DNA from: Lewinella sp041392765
Lineage (GTDB): Bacteria > Bacteroidota > Bacteroidia > Chitinophagales > Saprospiraceae
Direction: 5' to 3'
DNA length: 64,000 nt
Assembly (NCBI GenBank): GCA_041392765.1
Contig: JAWKLL010000019.1
Location: 43,284-107,283, forward strand
The translations under genes were made by a program, and so were the position numbers. Under the pieces are notes generated by a model. It was not told the DNA's origin. It ran no database searches and was given only the letters and a program-made list of their open reading frames with translations. Shown here in pieces: positions 35,101-43,951 of this stretch (its first letter is position 1; the number at the start of each line of letters is the position of its first letter).

Positions 35101-37286
35101 TTTGTGCATCGACCGCAACCATACGGATCGTGACGGTGATTCAGACGCCGAACTGCGATTCACCGACATTACCGGACTATGGCCGTTACATTTACACCCA
35201 GTTCTACAAGGTGATCGACAACGATGCCCCTGTGGTGACGTACCAACATGGAGTAAAGGAAGCGTGTGGCAACCGCGATTTGCCAGCAGGTGTATTCACA
35301 GACATCTACGGTAGCTGCGACGCGTGGTAACTATTCCATTCACAGTAGTGAACCAAAGTGCCTTAACATCCCATTCGATTTCAACCTTGGCGACATTGAG
35401 TTGCTGTCTGCTCGTGTATATAGACAGAAGGAAACTGGGTAGTTGATACAGAAGGCGACCGTCAGTTGAAGCATGTTGACTTGGCTGCATGGGCAGGAAC
35501 GCTACATCTGTGACGTTGACACCAACAGGTAACGGAGAAGTTATACGTTCTCAGGTACGTACGCGTTCATTCCATCCGCAGCAGAATAACTTGTTCTACG
35601 CGTTGGAGGTAGTATTCACAGATGGATGTGGTAACGTAACGAGCGAGATCATGGAGTGAAGTAATCGACTGCAAAGAGTAAAGCACCTGTATGTATCAAC
35701 GGCGAGCAGTGACATTGATGCCATTACCAGACGACACAGATGCTGACGGCGATGGAGACGATGACAACTGTGCGATGGCCATCGGGCATCTGACTTCGAA
35801 GGGTTCACCCATTTCTGACTGTACAGGTCGGAATCCCCAAGATGAGTTCAGGTAGCCCACGCGTTACGAAGTATGCGATCTACCGTGCCGAGGATGTAGA
35901 GCCCGGTAGGCGTAGAAACTTCGTACCGGACGCAGATGACACAGGCTTAGTATTGACTGATGACGATGAGAGCCTACAACGGTTGTTTACGTTTACGCCT
36001 TCGACGAAGAAGGAAACTACGACTACTGTGAAACGTACGTATTGGTACAGCAGCTTACACGGACTGCGTCAGCGGCACAGGTAACTTGGCTGGTGTGATC
36101 ATGACAGAGGCAGAGAGGCAATAGAAGGTGTACAGGTAGAGTGTAAACGGTGCAATGGCACAGATGGTGACCACCGAGAACGGCGCGTTCAGTTTTGAAC
36201 TGGCGTTGGGCGGTGACTACTCATTGACACCTTACTTGAATGCCCAACTCTTGAATGGCGTGACAGCCTTCGACTTGAGTATTGATGAGCAAGCACATCT
36301 TGAATGTGCAGCCATTGAACAGCCCATACAAGTTGATTGCGGCGGACGTAAATCGCTCAGGAACGGTCACGACACTGGATATGATCCAGTTGCGAAAGTT
36401 GATCTTGAACATCGATACAGAGTTTGCGAACAACACAAGCTGGAGATTTATCCTGGCTTATGCGTTCCCAATACCAGCGAACCCATGGTCAGAGGAGTTC
36501 TCTGGGTTGATCGATTTGTGAATGACTTGGCGGGGGACGTAATGGATGCAGACTTCGTAGGTGTGAAGATAGGTGATGTGAACGGCAGCGCACAGGCAAA
36601 CGCACTGAGCGGTGACGACCGTACCTTGAACGGCCAGTTCAACTTCAACGTAGCGACAGAAAGCCTGAAAGCAGGAAACGTTTACACGGTATCCTTCACA
36701 GGAACAGAGATGGCATCTGTAGGGAAGGGTTCCAAGGCGCTTTGGTACTGAATGGCGCAAGAGTTGGTTGACATCAGCGGTACGTTGTAGCCACGGCTGA
36801 GAACTTCGGTACACTCGCTGTGAACGAAGGCATGATTACTACCTCATGGAATGGCAAAGCCACTGCTGAGGACGTACTGGTCAGCTTGGTCATCCGTGCT
36901 ACGGAGGATAAGGAGTTGAGCGAAGTAAGTAGTGGGCAGCCGCTACGGCTGCGGAAGCTTATGGCAACGGCAACACCATGAACGTAGGCATCCACTTCTC
37001 CAACGGTGTTACCACCGCTGCGGAGTTTGTCTTGTACCAGAACAGACCCAACCCTTACAAAATGGAAACTTTGATCGGCTTCAACCTGCCAGTTGACGCG
37101 GAAGCAACCGTGACAATCACGGACGTTAGCGGTCGTGTACTGACAGTATTGCGTGGCGATTACGCTGCGGGTTACAACACTATCAACGTGACCAAGGACA
37201 TGATCCAAGGAGCAACAGGTGTGTTGAGCTACACCGTGACAGCGGGTGAATACACGGCTACTAAAACGATGGTAGTAGTCAAATAA
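26196..37286 (+). CDS. Second giant T9SS-secreted HYR-repeat surface protein (~3,700 aa, broken)
   Basis: Signal peptide with core IFLLLAMFLSNSAFAQ. Residues 1-1678 form one open frame with HYR-type Ig-like modules around residues 745, 850, 965 and 1415-1500 (for example FINCPEPAVIV and TACPSDV-like strands). A module with VCLPDGCYDF-type and DGICCATGNGAYTV motifs is crossed by frame changes near 31205-31290. More frameshifts lie near 31580 and 31900. Then a P-domain-like unit (about 32080-32490: LTVTLISPEGTQVPL) and more HYR modules run to 34440. From 34441 the DNA nearly copies the end of the first giant gene, but with many indels. The last 100 residues again form a good type A sorting domain. 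Likely an exposed adhesin or matrix protein. Whether the gene is functional depends on whether the indels are real. Confidence 0.8.
34441..37286 (+). repeat. Repeat copy 2: 3' end shared with the first giant gene, indel-rich
   Basis: Nearly the same DNA as 9358-12210, including dockerin-like and sorting-domain segments. Unlike copy 1 it contains dozens of 1-3-base insertions or deletions between 34515 and 36960 (for example lost or gained bases near 34520, 34680, 34785, 35060, 35330, 35585, 35655, 36100 and 36730). These destroy any long frame until 36978. Confidence 0.85.
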
Positions 37287-37314
37287 TCAGTTTTTAGGGG
37301 TAAAACTGAACAAG

Positions 37315-37359
37315 AACGGGCATCACACCTTTTTGGGTAGTGATGCCCGTTTAGTTTTT
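37315..37359 (+). terminator. Intrinsic terminator after the second giant gene
   Basis: A perfect 12-bp stem, AACGGGCATCAC (37315-37326) with its complement at 37340-37351, is followed by TAGTTTTTG. It lies 29 nt after the stop and shares its stem start with the terminator at 12255. Confidence 0.8.
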
Positions 37360-37459
37360 GATAAACTACTGTATTCTATAAAATTCTCCTAGATAACCTC
37401 TAGTGATAGCAATATAGTTGTCATTTTAGTGTTTCCTATATTATCAACTACCATACAGC

Positions 37460-37903
37460 ATGGGTAACCGCAAGCAAGGTTGGATACTTTATTTTTTACT
37501 ACTACTATCGTCCATAGGGTGGTCGCAGCCGATGTTGGAATGGGAAACGATGGCGGATGTTCGTTTTTTTGAGAAATATTCCAATAGCCTTGGTGTACCT
37601 TATTATCAGGCTGAGTTTGGCGACAAAATTCGCGCCATGGAAGGAAAAGAAGTGGTTGTATTCGGCTACCTGATTCCAATGGATGCATTGGGGCAATCAT
37701 ACGCGCTTTCAAAAAATCCTTTTTCTGCTTGTTTTTTCTGTGGTGCCAGTGGGCCAGAAACAGTCATTGAATTGCGTGTAAAACCTGCTTACCAACAGCG
37801 TTATCAAACGGATGAAAAACGCGCCTTCAAAGGCAGATTACGCTTATATGCCAACAGTTTGGAACAGTTTAATTACATATTAGAGGAGGCCGAGCCTTTA
37901 TAG
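37460..37903 (+). CDS. DUF3299-like exported protein
   Basis: 147 residues with an N-terminal hydrophobic segment (WILYFLLLLSSIGWSQ) that looks like a cleavable signal. The mature part contains EVVVFGYLIPMDALGQSYAL and KNPFSACFFCGASGPETVIEL, a Cys-x2-Cys pair in the setting typical of DUF3299 proteins of Bacteroidota. The function of that family is not established; OB-fold-like metal or redox roles have been suggested only by context. The frame is intact. It is convergent with apaG, 11 nt away. Confidence 0.65.
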   Translation: MGNRKQGWILYFLLLLSSIGWSQPMLEWETMADVRFFEKYSNSLGVPYYQAEFGDKIRAMEGKEVVVFGYLIPMDALGQSYALSKNPFSACFFCGASGPETVIELRVKPAYQQRYQTDEKRAFKGRLRLYANSLEQFNYILEEAEPL

Positions 37904-37914
37904 CACCCATTTCA

Positions 37915-38301
37915 CTAATTCAATAACTCGATGGCTTCCATTCTGAAGCGGGGTATATCCACATAAAAACGCTCGTTATTGTCGGTACGAGCCATGAGGT
38001 AGCGACCTTCCATGAATCCTAATGGAGTGGGCAACGGACACCAAGAGTCGTAGGCGTGTACGGCTCCCGCTTCTAAAACGGGCTGTAGCCCAATGACACC
38101 TTCGCCTTCCACTTCTCTGGTGAAGCCAATTCCATCCGTGATAATCCAGTGACGGTAGAGTAGTTGCACGGTTTGGTCGCTACAGTTTTCAATGACGATG
38201 TGGTAAGAAAACACATATTGCCCCAAGACGGGTCTTGAGTAAGCAGGCTGGTACTGAGGTTGTACGCTGACCCGGATGCCATTGGTGATGAGCATTTCCA
38301 T
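37915..38301 (-). CDS. apaG: ApaG-domain protein
   Basis: 128 residues covering the whole ApaG/FN3-like fold: GIRVSVQPQYQPAYSRP, YVFSYHIVIENCSDQTVQLL, YRHWIITDGIG, EGEGVIGLQPVLEAG and a C-terminal GFMEGRYLMA. ApaG proteins are linked to Co/Mg homeostasis in enterobacteria, but the biochemical role is unclear. The frame is intact. The stop of gmk lies just upstream on the same strand (9 nt), so it probably belongs to a yicC-gmk-apaG transcript. Confidence 0.92.
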   Translation of the reverse strand: MEMLITNGIRVSVQPQYQPAYSRPVLGQYVFSYHIVIENCSDQTVQLLYRHWIITDGIGFTREVEGEGVIGLQPVLEAGAVHAYDSWCPLPTPLGFMEGRYLMARTDNNERFYVDIPRFRMEAIELLN

Positions 38302-38310
38302 ATGTCTTTA

Positions 38311-38873
38311 TTATTTATCTAAAAATTGAAGTGCCAGTGCTTCCGCTGCCGCTAGTGCTTCGGCCAAGTCATCGTTCAACAACACTTCATCAAAAGAGTT
38401 TTCGTAAGTCAACTCTTCTGCGGCTCGTTCAATTCTACGCGTCAAGCTCTCTTCATTCTCAGTATTGCGGCGGCGTAGGCGTTCAAACAACACTTCCGGA
38501 CTAGGCGGTTTTACAAAACAGCTAAGGATGAATCGGGGTAAGCGTTTTTTAGGTTTACTGCTCCTTTTACATCAATATCAAAAAGGATGGTTTTTCCTGC
38601 TGCCCACAAACGCGATATTTCGCTATGTAGCGTGCCGTAGTACAACCCTTCATATACTTCCTCCCATTCTACAAATGCACCTGCTGCTACTTTTTCTAAA
38701 AATGCTTCTGGGGTGATGAAGTAGTAGTCTTTTCCCTCCTCTTCATGCGGCCTTTTAGTGCGTGTGGTAGCGGATATCGAAAAGGCCAGTCCAGGTATTT
38801 GCCGTAGCAAATGATGGACGATAGTCGTCTTTCCTGCCCCCGACGGTGCCGCAAAAATCAACATCTTACCCAT
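38311..38873 (-). CDS. gmk: Guanylate kinase (frameshifted)
   Basis: Phosphorylates GMP or dGMP. The N-terminal frame has the P-loop APSGAGKTT (~residues 9-17), FSISATTRTKRPHEEEGKDY and the GMP-binding YEGLYYGT, and ends near 38540. The C-terminal frame resumes with FERLRRRNTENEESLTRRIE and ends at 38311. The total, ~187 residues, is normal. One frameshift near 38530-38545 breaks this essential gene, so an error is likely. It starts 5 nt after the yicC stop, the usual arrangement. Confidence 0.92.
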
Positions 38874-38878
38874 GATCT

Positions 38879-39754
38879 CTACACGATATTAGCGGTTTGT
38901 TCCTTTATCTTCTCCAACTCGTCCTTCATGCCCACCACTAAGCGCTGTATTTCGGAAGAATACGCCTTGGCACCTAGTGTATTCATTTCGCGGCCAATTT
39001 CTTGGCTGATGAAGCTGAGTTTTCTACCCTTGGCCTCTTCATTGTCGTGCAGTACTTCCAAGAAATATTGACAATGTTGCGCCAAACGCATTTTTTCCTC
39101 ATTGATGTCTATCTTTTCGAGGTAGAAGAGGACTTCTTGTTCATATCGATTTGCATCAATGCGATCTTTTCCCATGTTTTCTTCTAAACTGCGGTACAGG
39201 CGGTCGCGAATAGCCGTCACGCGCTCGGTTTCGAATGGGGGTACTTGGTCTAAAAGGGACGTGATGACCGCGATACGTTCGGATAAATCTCTAGCAGTAG
39301 CATCACCTTCTTGTTTGCGAAATGCCTGAAAGTTTTCCAAAGCTTCCATGACAGCTGCCTGAAGTGTAGCCCATTCTTCTTCACTCATTTCACCATCGGA
39401 GGATGCAGCCACATTGGGCAATCTAAGAATGGCACTCATGAGGTTGTCATCTTTGTAGTTAAATTCTTCAGACAACTGAGAGAGGGCGGCAAAATACTTG
39501 CGGAATAGGGGTACATTTAGCCCGAATTGGTCGTCACCAGAGGAAGAGTTTACATCAATGGACATTTCGAATTTGCCGCGTTGGGCAAAGTCAATCACCA
39601 TTTTGCGGAGGTCGTTTTCTTTTTCGCGCAGATTTTGTGGGCAACGCAACCGCATGTCAGTTACTTTGCTGTTTAGTGCCCTCAATTCAACCTCGTAGGT
39701 TTTTTCTCGCCAGGTTTTAGATGCCCTGCCGTAGCCCGTCATGGATAGTAGCAT
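38879..39754 (-). CDS. yicC: YicC-family endoribonuclease
   Basis: YicC proteins are endoribonucleases implicated in small-RNA and mRNA decay. The start at 39754 gives MLLSMTGYGRA, the family's characteristic N-terminus. An in-frame extension to 39943 is excluded because a promoter sits just upstream of 39754. The family C-terminal block GRKLSFISQEIGREMNTLGA and the catalytic-region acidic residues (EMNTLGAK...E) are present. 291 residues, intact, and adjacent to gmk as in many bacteria. Confidence 0.92.
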   Translation of the reverse strand: MLLSMTGYGRASKTWREKTYEVELRALNSKVTDMRLRCPQNLREKENDLRKMVIDFAQRGKFEMSIDVNSSSGDDQFGLNVPLFRKYFAALSQLSEEFNYKDDNLMSAILRLPNVAASSDGEMSEEEWATLQAAVMEALENFQAFRKQEGDATARDLSERIAVITSLLDQVPPFETERVTAIRDRLYRSLEENMGKDRIDANRYEQEVLFYLEKIDINEEKMRLAQHCQYFLEVLHDNEEAKGRKLSFISQEIGREMNTLGAKAYSSEIQRLVVGMKDELEKIKEQTANIV

Positions 39755-39779
39755 AAAGGAAGTTTTTACTCTTGCCTCG

Positions 39780-39810
39780 CAAAGATAGCGGCTAGATCTA
39801 CCAATATCAA
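39780..39810 (-). promoter_or_regulatory. yicC-gmk promoter (TTG-N20-TATCTTTG)
   Basis: On the minus strand TTG (39810-39808), a 20-nt spacer and TATCTTTG (39787-39780) match the consensus exactly, 25 nt before the yicC ATG. It supports the chosen start. The rest of 39811-40122 has no gene. A short hairpin-like CGAAAGGCTCTCGG lies near 40076, upstream of HU. Confidence 0.6.
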
Positions 39811-40122
39811 ATGTGGCGGGATAAAAGATGAGGAAGTTCGTTTGTGGGATAAAATAAGGGTGCTTTTTATGAATTTTGATAAATAATAATAATTGGCCAA
39901 ACCTTGAGGTGCGCCGCATTGTTAATACAATGTAAAAGGTCATTGCCCTCTTTTATTCCAGTAAGCATAGGTTTTACCTCTCAGCGATTCAGCTGTGTAA
40001 AAAAGATTGGTGAAAAATAATGCCATAAAAGTTTCCGATACCGCAAAAAAAGACGAAATTTGCCCCTCGTTTGCCGAAAGGCTCTCGGAATCGTGTAACT
40101 AATTAAAAACCAGCAAATAACG

Positions 40123-40434
40123 ATGAGAAAAGCTGATCTTGTGGCAGCTATAGCTGAGAAGACGGGAATCCCTAAGGTGGATGTACTGGTTGCGTTGGAA
40201 TCATTTTTTACAGAAGTGAAAGAATCCTTGGCCAAAGGTGAAAACGTCTATGTACGTGGCTTTGGGTCATTTGTTATAAAGCGCCGTGCTCAAAAGGTAG
40301 GCCGCCATATAAAGGAAAACAAATCATTAGTCATTCCAGAACACTTTATACCTGCCTTTAAGCCTGCTAAGGTGTTCGTGGAGGAAGTGAAAGAGAATGT
40401 TTCTGAGCTTCCTGCTGAGGAAGATATTGATTAA
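40123..40434 (+). CDS. HU/IHF-family DNA-binding protein
   Basis: A nucleoid protein that bends DNA. The 103 residues include KADLVAAIAEKTGIPK, the dimer helices, YVRGFGSFVIKRRAQKVGR before the arm, and IPEHFIPAFKPAKVF. The C-terminal acidic extension (EEVKENVSELPAEEDID) is longer than in HU of E. coli. The frame is intact. It is followed 24 nt later by a TPR lipoprotein and then rng, a gene order common in Bacteroidota. Confidence 0.93.
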   Translation: MRKADLVAAIAEKTGIPKVDVLVALESFFTEVKESLAKGENVYVRGFGSFVIKRRAQKVGRHIKENKSLVIPEHFIPAFKPAKVFVEEVKENVSELPAEEDID

Positions 40435-40458
40435 GAGACGAAAAAAGCGGTTTGCCTT

Positions 40459-41247
40459 ATGTCAAGACCACAGTACATAGCGATCGGGAGCACATTAGTG
40501 CTTTTCCTTGTCTTGTACTTGGGTTGTGAAACCAAGCCCCCCGGGCAAACAAAAGTGGAAAGTGTACGAGCCTTGCAAGCGGAATCGACAGATGTCAACG
40601 TATTGATACGGGAAGCACACGATTCACTCTCACAGGCAGAAATAAGCACGTTGCAGGTACTGGAGCAGGAATTATCCAATACCGCCGATGATTCAACCAA
40701 AATTGAATTGTTGCAACAGATTTCTGGCACTTGGTTTCAAGCAGGCTTTCCGGCCATAGCGGGCTTTTATGCCCAGCAGGTAGCTGAAACGACTTCTACC
40801 GAGGAGGCTTGGTCTATTGCCGGCACCACTTATGCTTTGTGTGTGCAAAGGGAAACAGCGGAAAAAGTCAAGTCATTTTGTAGCCAAAGAGCTGTGACTG
40901 CTTTTGAAAACGCCATATCCCTCAATCCTACGGAAGTGCGCCACCGAGTCAATCTCGCGTTGACTTATACCGATGCACCTCCCACAAATGACCCTATGAA
41001 AGGGATCATGATGTTGCGCGAATTGGAGCAGTCTTTTCCAGAAAGCCCTATCGTGTACACCACTCTGGCGCGTTTGGCCATGAAAACAGGCCAATTCGAT
41101 AGAGCCACCCAACGTCTGGAAACAGCACTTGAGCTGCAACCCGATGATTTGACTATCATTTGCCAATTGGCTGCTGCTTATGAAGCAGCAGGCCAGTTGG
41201 AAAAAGCCGCTTCTTTTCGGCAGCAATGCCAGGAAGCAGCACAATAG
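40459..41247 (+). CDS. TPR-repeat lipoprotein
   Basis: 262 residues. The N-terminal hydrophobic segment ends in LVLYLGCE, a plausible lipobox, although the segment is short of a classical signal and could be an anchor. Two or three tetratricopeptide repeats occupy residues ~135-255 (AVTAFENAISLNPTEVRHRV, then FDRATQRLETALELQPDDLT). TPRs mediate protein-protein contacts; the partner is unknown. It lies between HU and the RNase G gene, a conserved neighbourhood in the phylum. The frame is intact. Confidence 0.8.
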   Translation: MSRPQYIAIGSTLVLFLVLYLGCETKPPGQTKVESVRALQAESTDVNVLIREAHDSLSQAEISTLQVLEQELSNTADDSTKIELLQQISGTWFQAGFPAIAGFYAQQVAETTSTEEAWSIAGTTYALCVQRETAEKVKSFCSQRAVTAFENAISLNPTEVRHRVNLALTYTDAPPTNDPMKGIMMLRELEQSFPESPIVYTTLARLAMKTGQFDRATQRLETALELQPDDLTIICQLAAAYEAAGQLEKAASFRQQCQEAAQ

Positions 41248-41396
41248 AAATTTTTCTTAACCTAGGAAGTAGGTAAAGACAACGTTCTGTGTTTTAGTTC
41301 GAGGACATTTACAATTGCTGGCTCAGCTAGCAGAGAAGAATGTGATCCGTTAAAATGCTCGAATTCGTTTTTATCGTTCCTTCAAATGTCAACTTT

Positions 41397-41489
41397 ATGC
41401 CTTGCGGAAAAAAGCGGAAAAGACATAAGATTGCGACCCACAAACGCAAAAAGCGTTTGCGCAAGAATCGTCACAAGAAGAAGAAATAA
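41397..41489 (+). CDS. 30-residue basic protein, bS22/mS38 (AURKAIP1/COX24-like) family
   Basis: A tiny frame, ATG to TAA in 31 codons, encoding MPCGKKRKRHKIATHKRKKR followed by LRKNRHKKKK. More than half of the residues are Lys or Arg. This short peptide recurs in Bacteroidota just upstream of rng and resembles the COX24/AURKAIP1 domain of mycobacterial bS22 and mitochondrial mS38, which are small-subunit ribosomal proteins. The ribosomal role here is inference from similarity. Codon 1 is a clear ATG. Confidence 0.8.
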   Translation: MPCGKKRKRHKIATHKRKKRLRKNRHKKKK

Positions 41490-42062
41490 GTAGTAACCCC
41501 ACTGCCTCCGTGTGGGTGGATGTGGCGCAAATATATGCGAGCAACATCCCCACACCAGCAAGTAGTTGCTTCTGTCAGCATACAGGCCGATTCCTCTCAC
41601 GGGGGATCGGCTAAGCTGTTTGAGTATAGGAATGTTGATTCATCCGTTTTTTAAGAACTTCCTACCCACTTGACGGTTGCTCTTGGCACTAAAAGTAATG
41701 ACCAATAATAGCAATCCGACCTACCAAAATAGGAAAATAGTGAACCTCATTCGGCGTACTCGATATACTAATAGGGTATAGATGAAACCTACTTCACCTA
41801 ACCTTCGTAAACCCTGGGTATATTTAGATTGTAGCGGGCAATGATTCCCAAACGTGGACAATTTTGATAGTCCTTAGTACATCGGCGCATTGTACGTGCT
41901 CTTTTGATGAGGTGCCGTTGATACGACAAGATATTTTCCGGGCTTATTTCCGGAGTTTGGTTTTCAGGGACTTTTACCACGTGTGTTTCATTACGCCACA
42001 ATCGCAGTACATACTGTGCAGACGTGGTGTTTTCACGGCAAAGCAGTGCAAATCGTACAAGT
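41490..42062. other. 573-bp non-coding gap before rng
   Basis: No convincing gene. An imperfect hairpin lies at about 41582-41612 (GCCGATTCC against GGGATCGGC), which may terminate the small upstream gene. Frames at 41864-42130 look like chance. The length suggests a long leader for rng, which in other bacteria is autoregulated through its 5' UTR; that is inference. Confidence 0.4.
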
Positions 42063-43616
42063 TTGAACAAGGAACTGATTATCAATTCCACGCCCACGGA
42101 AGTAGAAATTGCGCTTTTGGAGGATGGTAAGCTCGTGGAGCTTCACAACCAAAAAACCAATGAAAACTTCTTAGTAGGCGACATCTTCCTGGGGGAAATC
42201 AAAAAACTCATGCCCGGGTTGAATGCTGCTTTTGTGGATATTGGCCACAAAAAAGATGCTTTCCTACACTATACCGATCTGGGACCCAAGGTGCTTTCGT
42301 TGTTGAAATACACAGAGGGATCTATCAATGGGCAAGTTGGTACGCACCGATTGGACAACTTTACCTACGAACCCGAAATCGTGAAGACGGGCAAGATGGA
42401 AAAGGTCGTCAATCGCAAGCAGCCTGTTTTAATACAGATACTCAAGGAGCCTATCTCCACCAAAGGGCCTCGCCTGAGCTGCGAACTCACCATTCCTGGT
42501 AGGTATTTGGTCATTACCCCTTTCAATGATGTGATTGCGGTGTCCAAGAAAATTGGCAGTGCAGAAGAGCGCAAACGCCTCCACCTCTTGATTGAAAGCA
42601 TACGCCCCAAAAACTTCGGGGTCATTGTGCGTACTGCTGCCGAGGGGAAGAAGGTTGCTGATCTCCATGAAGAAATGACTGAGTTGATGGAGAAATGGGA
42701 AGATATTCACCAGCAACTCAAAGGAGCCAAGCCACCTCAGAAACTCCTCAGCGAACTCGACAAAACAACTTCCATCCTGCGTGACCTGCTCACGGATTCC
42801 TTCAACCGCATCATTGTCAATGATAAGCAGTTGTATGGAAATATCAAAGCCTTCATCGGTAGCATCGCACCCGATAAAGTGAAAATCGTCCAGTTACACA
42901 AGACAGGTAAGTCCATTTTCGATACTTTTGGTGTCACCAAACAGATAAAATCTTCGTTTGGCAAGACGGCTACTATGAGCAGCGGCGCCTATATCGTCAT
43001 TGAGCATACAGAAGCTTTGCACGTGGTGGATGTGAATAGTGGCCACAAAATGCGCGATGCCAATCAGCAGGAAGCCGTTCTAAAAGTAAACATGGAAGCT
43101 GCCGAGGAGATTGCCCGCCAATTGCGGCTCAGGGATATCGGTGGTATCATCATCATCGACTTCATCGATATGCGCAACCCCGACCACAAGAAAGAACTCT
43201 TGTCGGCTATGCGCAATTTTATGAAGAAGGATCGCGCTCAGCATACCATACTTGCATTGAGCAAGTTCGGGCTGATGCAGATTACTCGCCAACGAGTACG
43301 CCCCGAGGTGAATATCAATACCTCAGAGGTTTGCCCCACCTGCAATGGCACGGGCAAAGTGAATGCTACCATCCTTTTGGAAGACGATATTGAGCGAGAT
43401 TTGCAGTACATTTTACAGTCCCAACCCAAGGCTAAACTCACACTGCGAGCTCATCCGTTTGTGGCATCCTACCTGAAAAAAGGCTGGTGGAATAGTCGTC
43501 AGGTTCAATGGTGGCGCGCCAACCAACGCTGGGTTAAAATCATAGAAGATAAGGATTACGGCATCAATAGCTACCGATTCTTTGATGAGCACGATGATGA
43601 GATTCGGTTGCAATAA
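42063..43616 (+). CDS. rng: Ribonuclease G/E family endoribonuclease
   Basis: Cleaves single-stranded AU-rich RNA and matures rRNA 5' ends. The proposed start is the TTG at 42063, giving (M)NKELIINSTPTEVEIALLED, the standard family N-terminus; an in-frame ATG at 42024 would add 13 unlikely residues. The S1 domain follows (DIFLGEIKKLMPGLNAAFVD, H-K-K-D-A-F-L). The metal-binding aspartates are in VVDVNSG and IIIIDFIDM (~residue 365), and the zinc-link cysteines are in CPTCNGTG (~424). ~517 residues, intact. A tandem inverted-repeat hairpin lies at once after the stop. Confidence 0.93.
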   Translation: MNKELIINSTPTEVEIALLEDGKLVELHNQKTNENFLVGDIFLGEIKKLMPGLNAAFVDIGHKKDAFLHYTDLGPKVLSLLKYTEGSINGQVGTHRLDNFTYEPEIVKTGKMEKVVNRKQPVLIQILKEPISTKGPRLSCELTIPGRYLVITPFNDVIAVSKKIGSAEERKRLHLLIESIRPKNFGVIVRTAAEGKKVADLHEEMTELMEKWEDIHQQLKGAKPPQKLLSELDKTTSILRDLLTDSFNRIIVNDKQLYGNIKAFIGSIAPDKVKIVQLHKTGKSIFDTFGVTKQIKSSFGKTATMSSGAYIVIEHTEALHVVDVNSGHKMRDANQQEAVLKVNMEAAEEIARQLRLRDIGGIIIIDFIDMRNPDHKKELLSAMRNFMKKDRAQHTILALSKFGLMQITRQRVRPEVNINTSEVCPTCNGTGKVNATILLEDDIERDLQYILQSQPKAKLTLRAHPFVASYLKKGWWNSRQVQWWRANQRWVKIIEDKDYGINSYRFFDEHDDEIRLQ

Positions 43617-43722
43617 ATCGGCCATGTAGAGATAGACGGCCATATGTAGAGATAGACGGCCGTATGTAGAGATAGACGGCCATATGTAGAGATAGACGGC
43701 CGTCTATCTCTACATGGCCGAT
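43617..43722. repeat. Four 18-20-bp tandem repeats closed by an inverted copy
   Basis: The core ATGTAGAGATAGACGGCC occurs four times (starting near 43624, 43644, 43664 and 43684; spacers alternate CAT/CGT). The segment 43698-43722 is the exact reverse complement of 43617-43641 (25 bp). It fills the 107 bp between the converging rng and ferredoxin genes, so it may act as a bidirectional terminator. The right arm can pair with any of four left arms. Confidence 0.85.
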
Positions 43723-43723
43723 A

Positions 43724-43951
43724 TCACACCTGTTTCACATGAATAATATTCACAGGGCAGGCTTTGGCGGCGGCTTCATTGGATACCAGTGCCTCATCGT
43801 CTAACCGGACGGTGTGCATGCCTTTTTTTTCGGATGCGTGTAATAGAACGCTTTTTCCATCGCGTTTCGACATACGCCAATATTCGTGGGCAAGTTCCAC
43901 GCAGTAATTGCAGCCGATACACTTATTACGGTTGTGGGTAACGATGACCAT
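43724..43951 (-). CDS. Small 4Fe-4S ferredoxin
   Basis: 75 residues with one cluster motif, CIGCNYCVELAHEYW (Cys-x2-Cys-x2-Cys), completed by the distal cysteine in AAKACPVNIIHVKQV. It is an electron carrier. Its ATG overlaps the stop of the upstream U32 gene (TAATG on the minus strand), so the two are translationally coupled. This makes it a likely electron donor for that Fe-S hydroxylase. The frame is intact. Confidence 0.9.
   Translation of the reverse strand: MVIVTHNRNKCIGCNYCVELAHEYWRMSKRDGKSVLLHASEKKGMHTVRLDDEALVSNEAAAKACPVNIIHVKQV

Noticed and set aside
26196..37286. Splitting the second giant gene into several separate genes
   Set aside because: Consecutive frames continue the same modules and end in one sorting domain; the internal starts lack promoters or signal peptides.
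41864..42130. Frame before and overlapping the start of rng
   Set aside because: It overlaps the conserved RNase G N-terminus in another frame and has no recognisable motif.
43617..43722. Possible CRISPR array (regular ~20-bp repeats)
   Set aside because: The units are directly adjacent with no unique spacers, the last is an inverted copy, and no cas gene is near.
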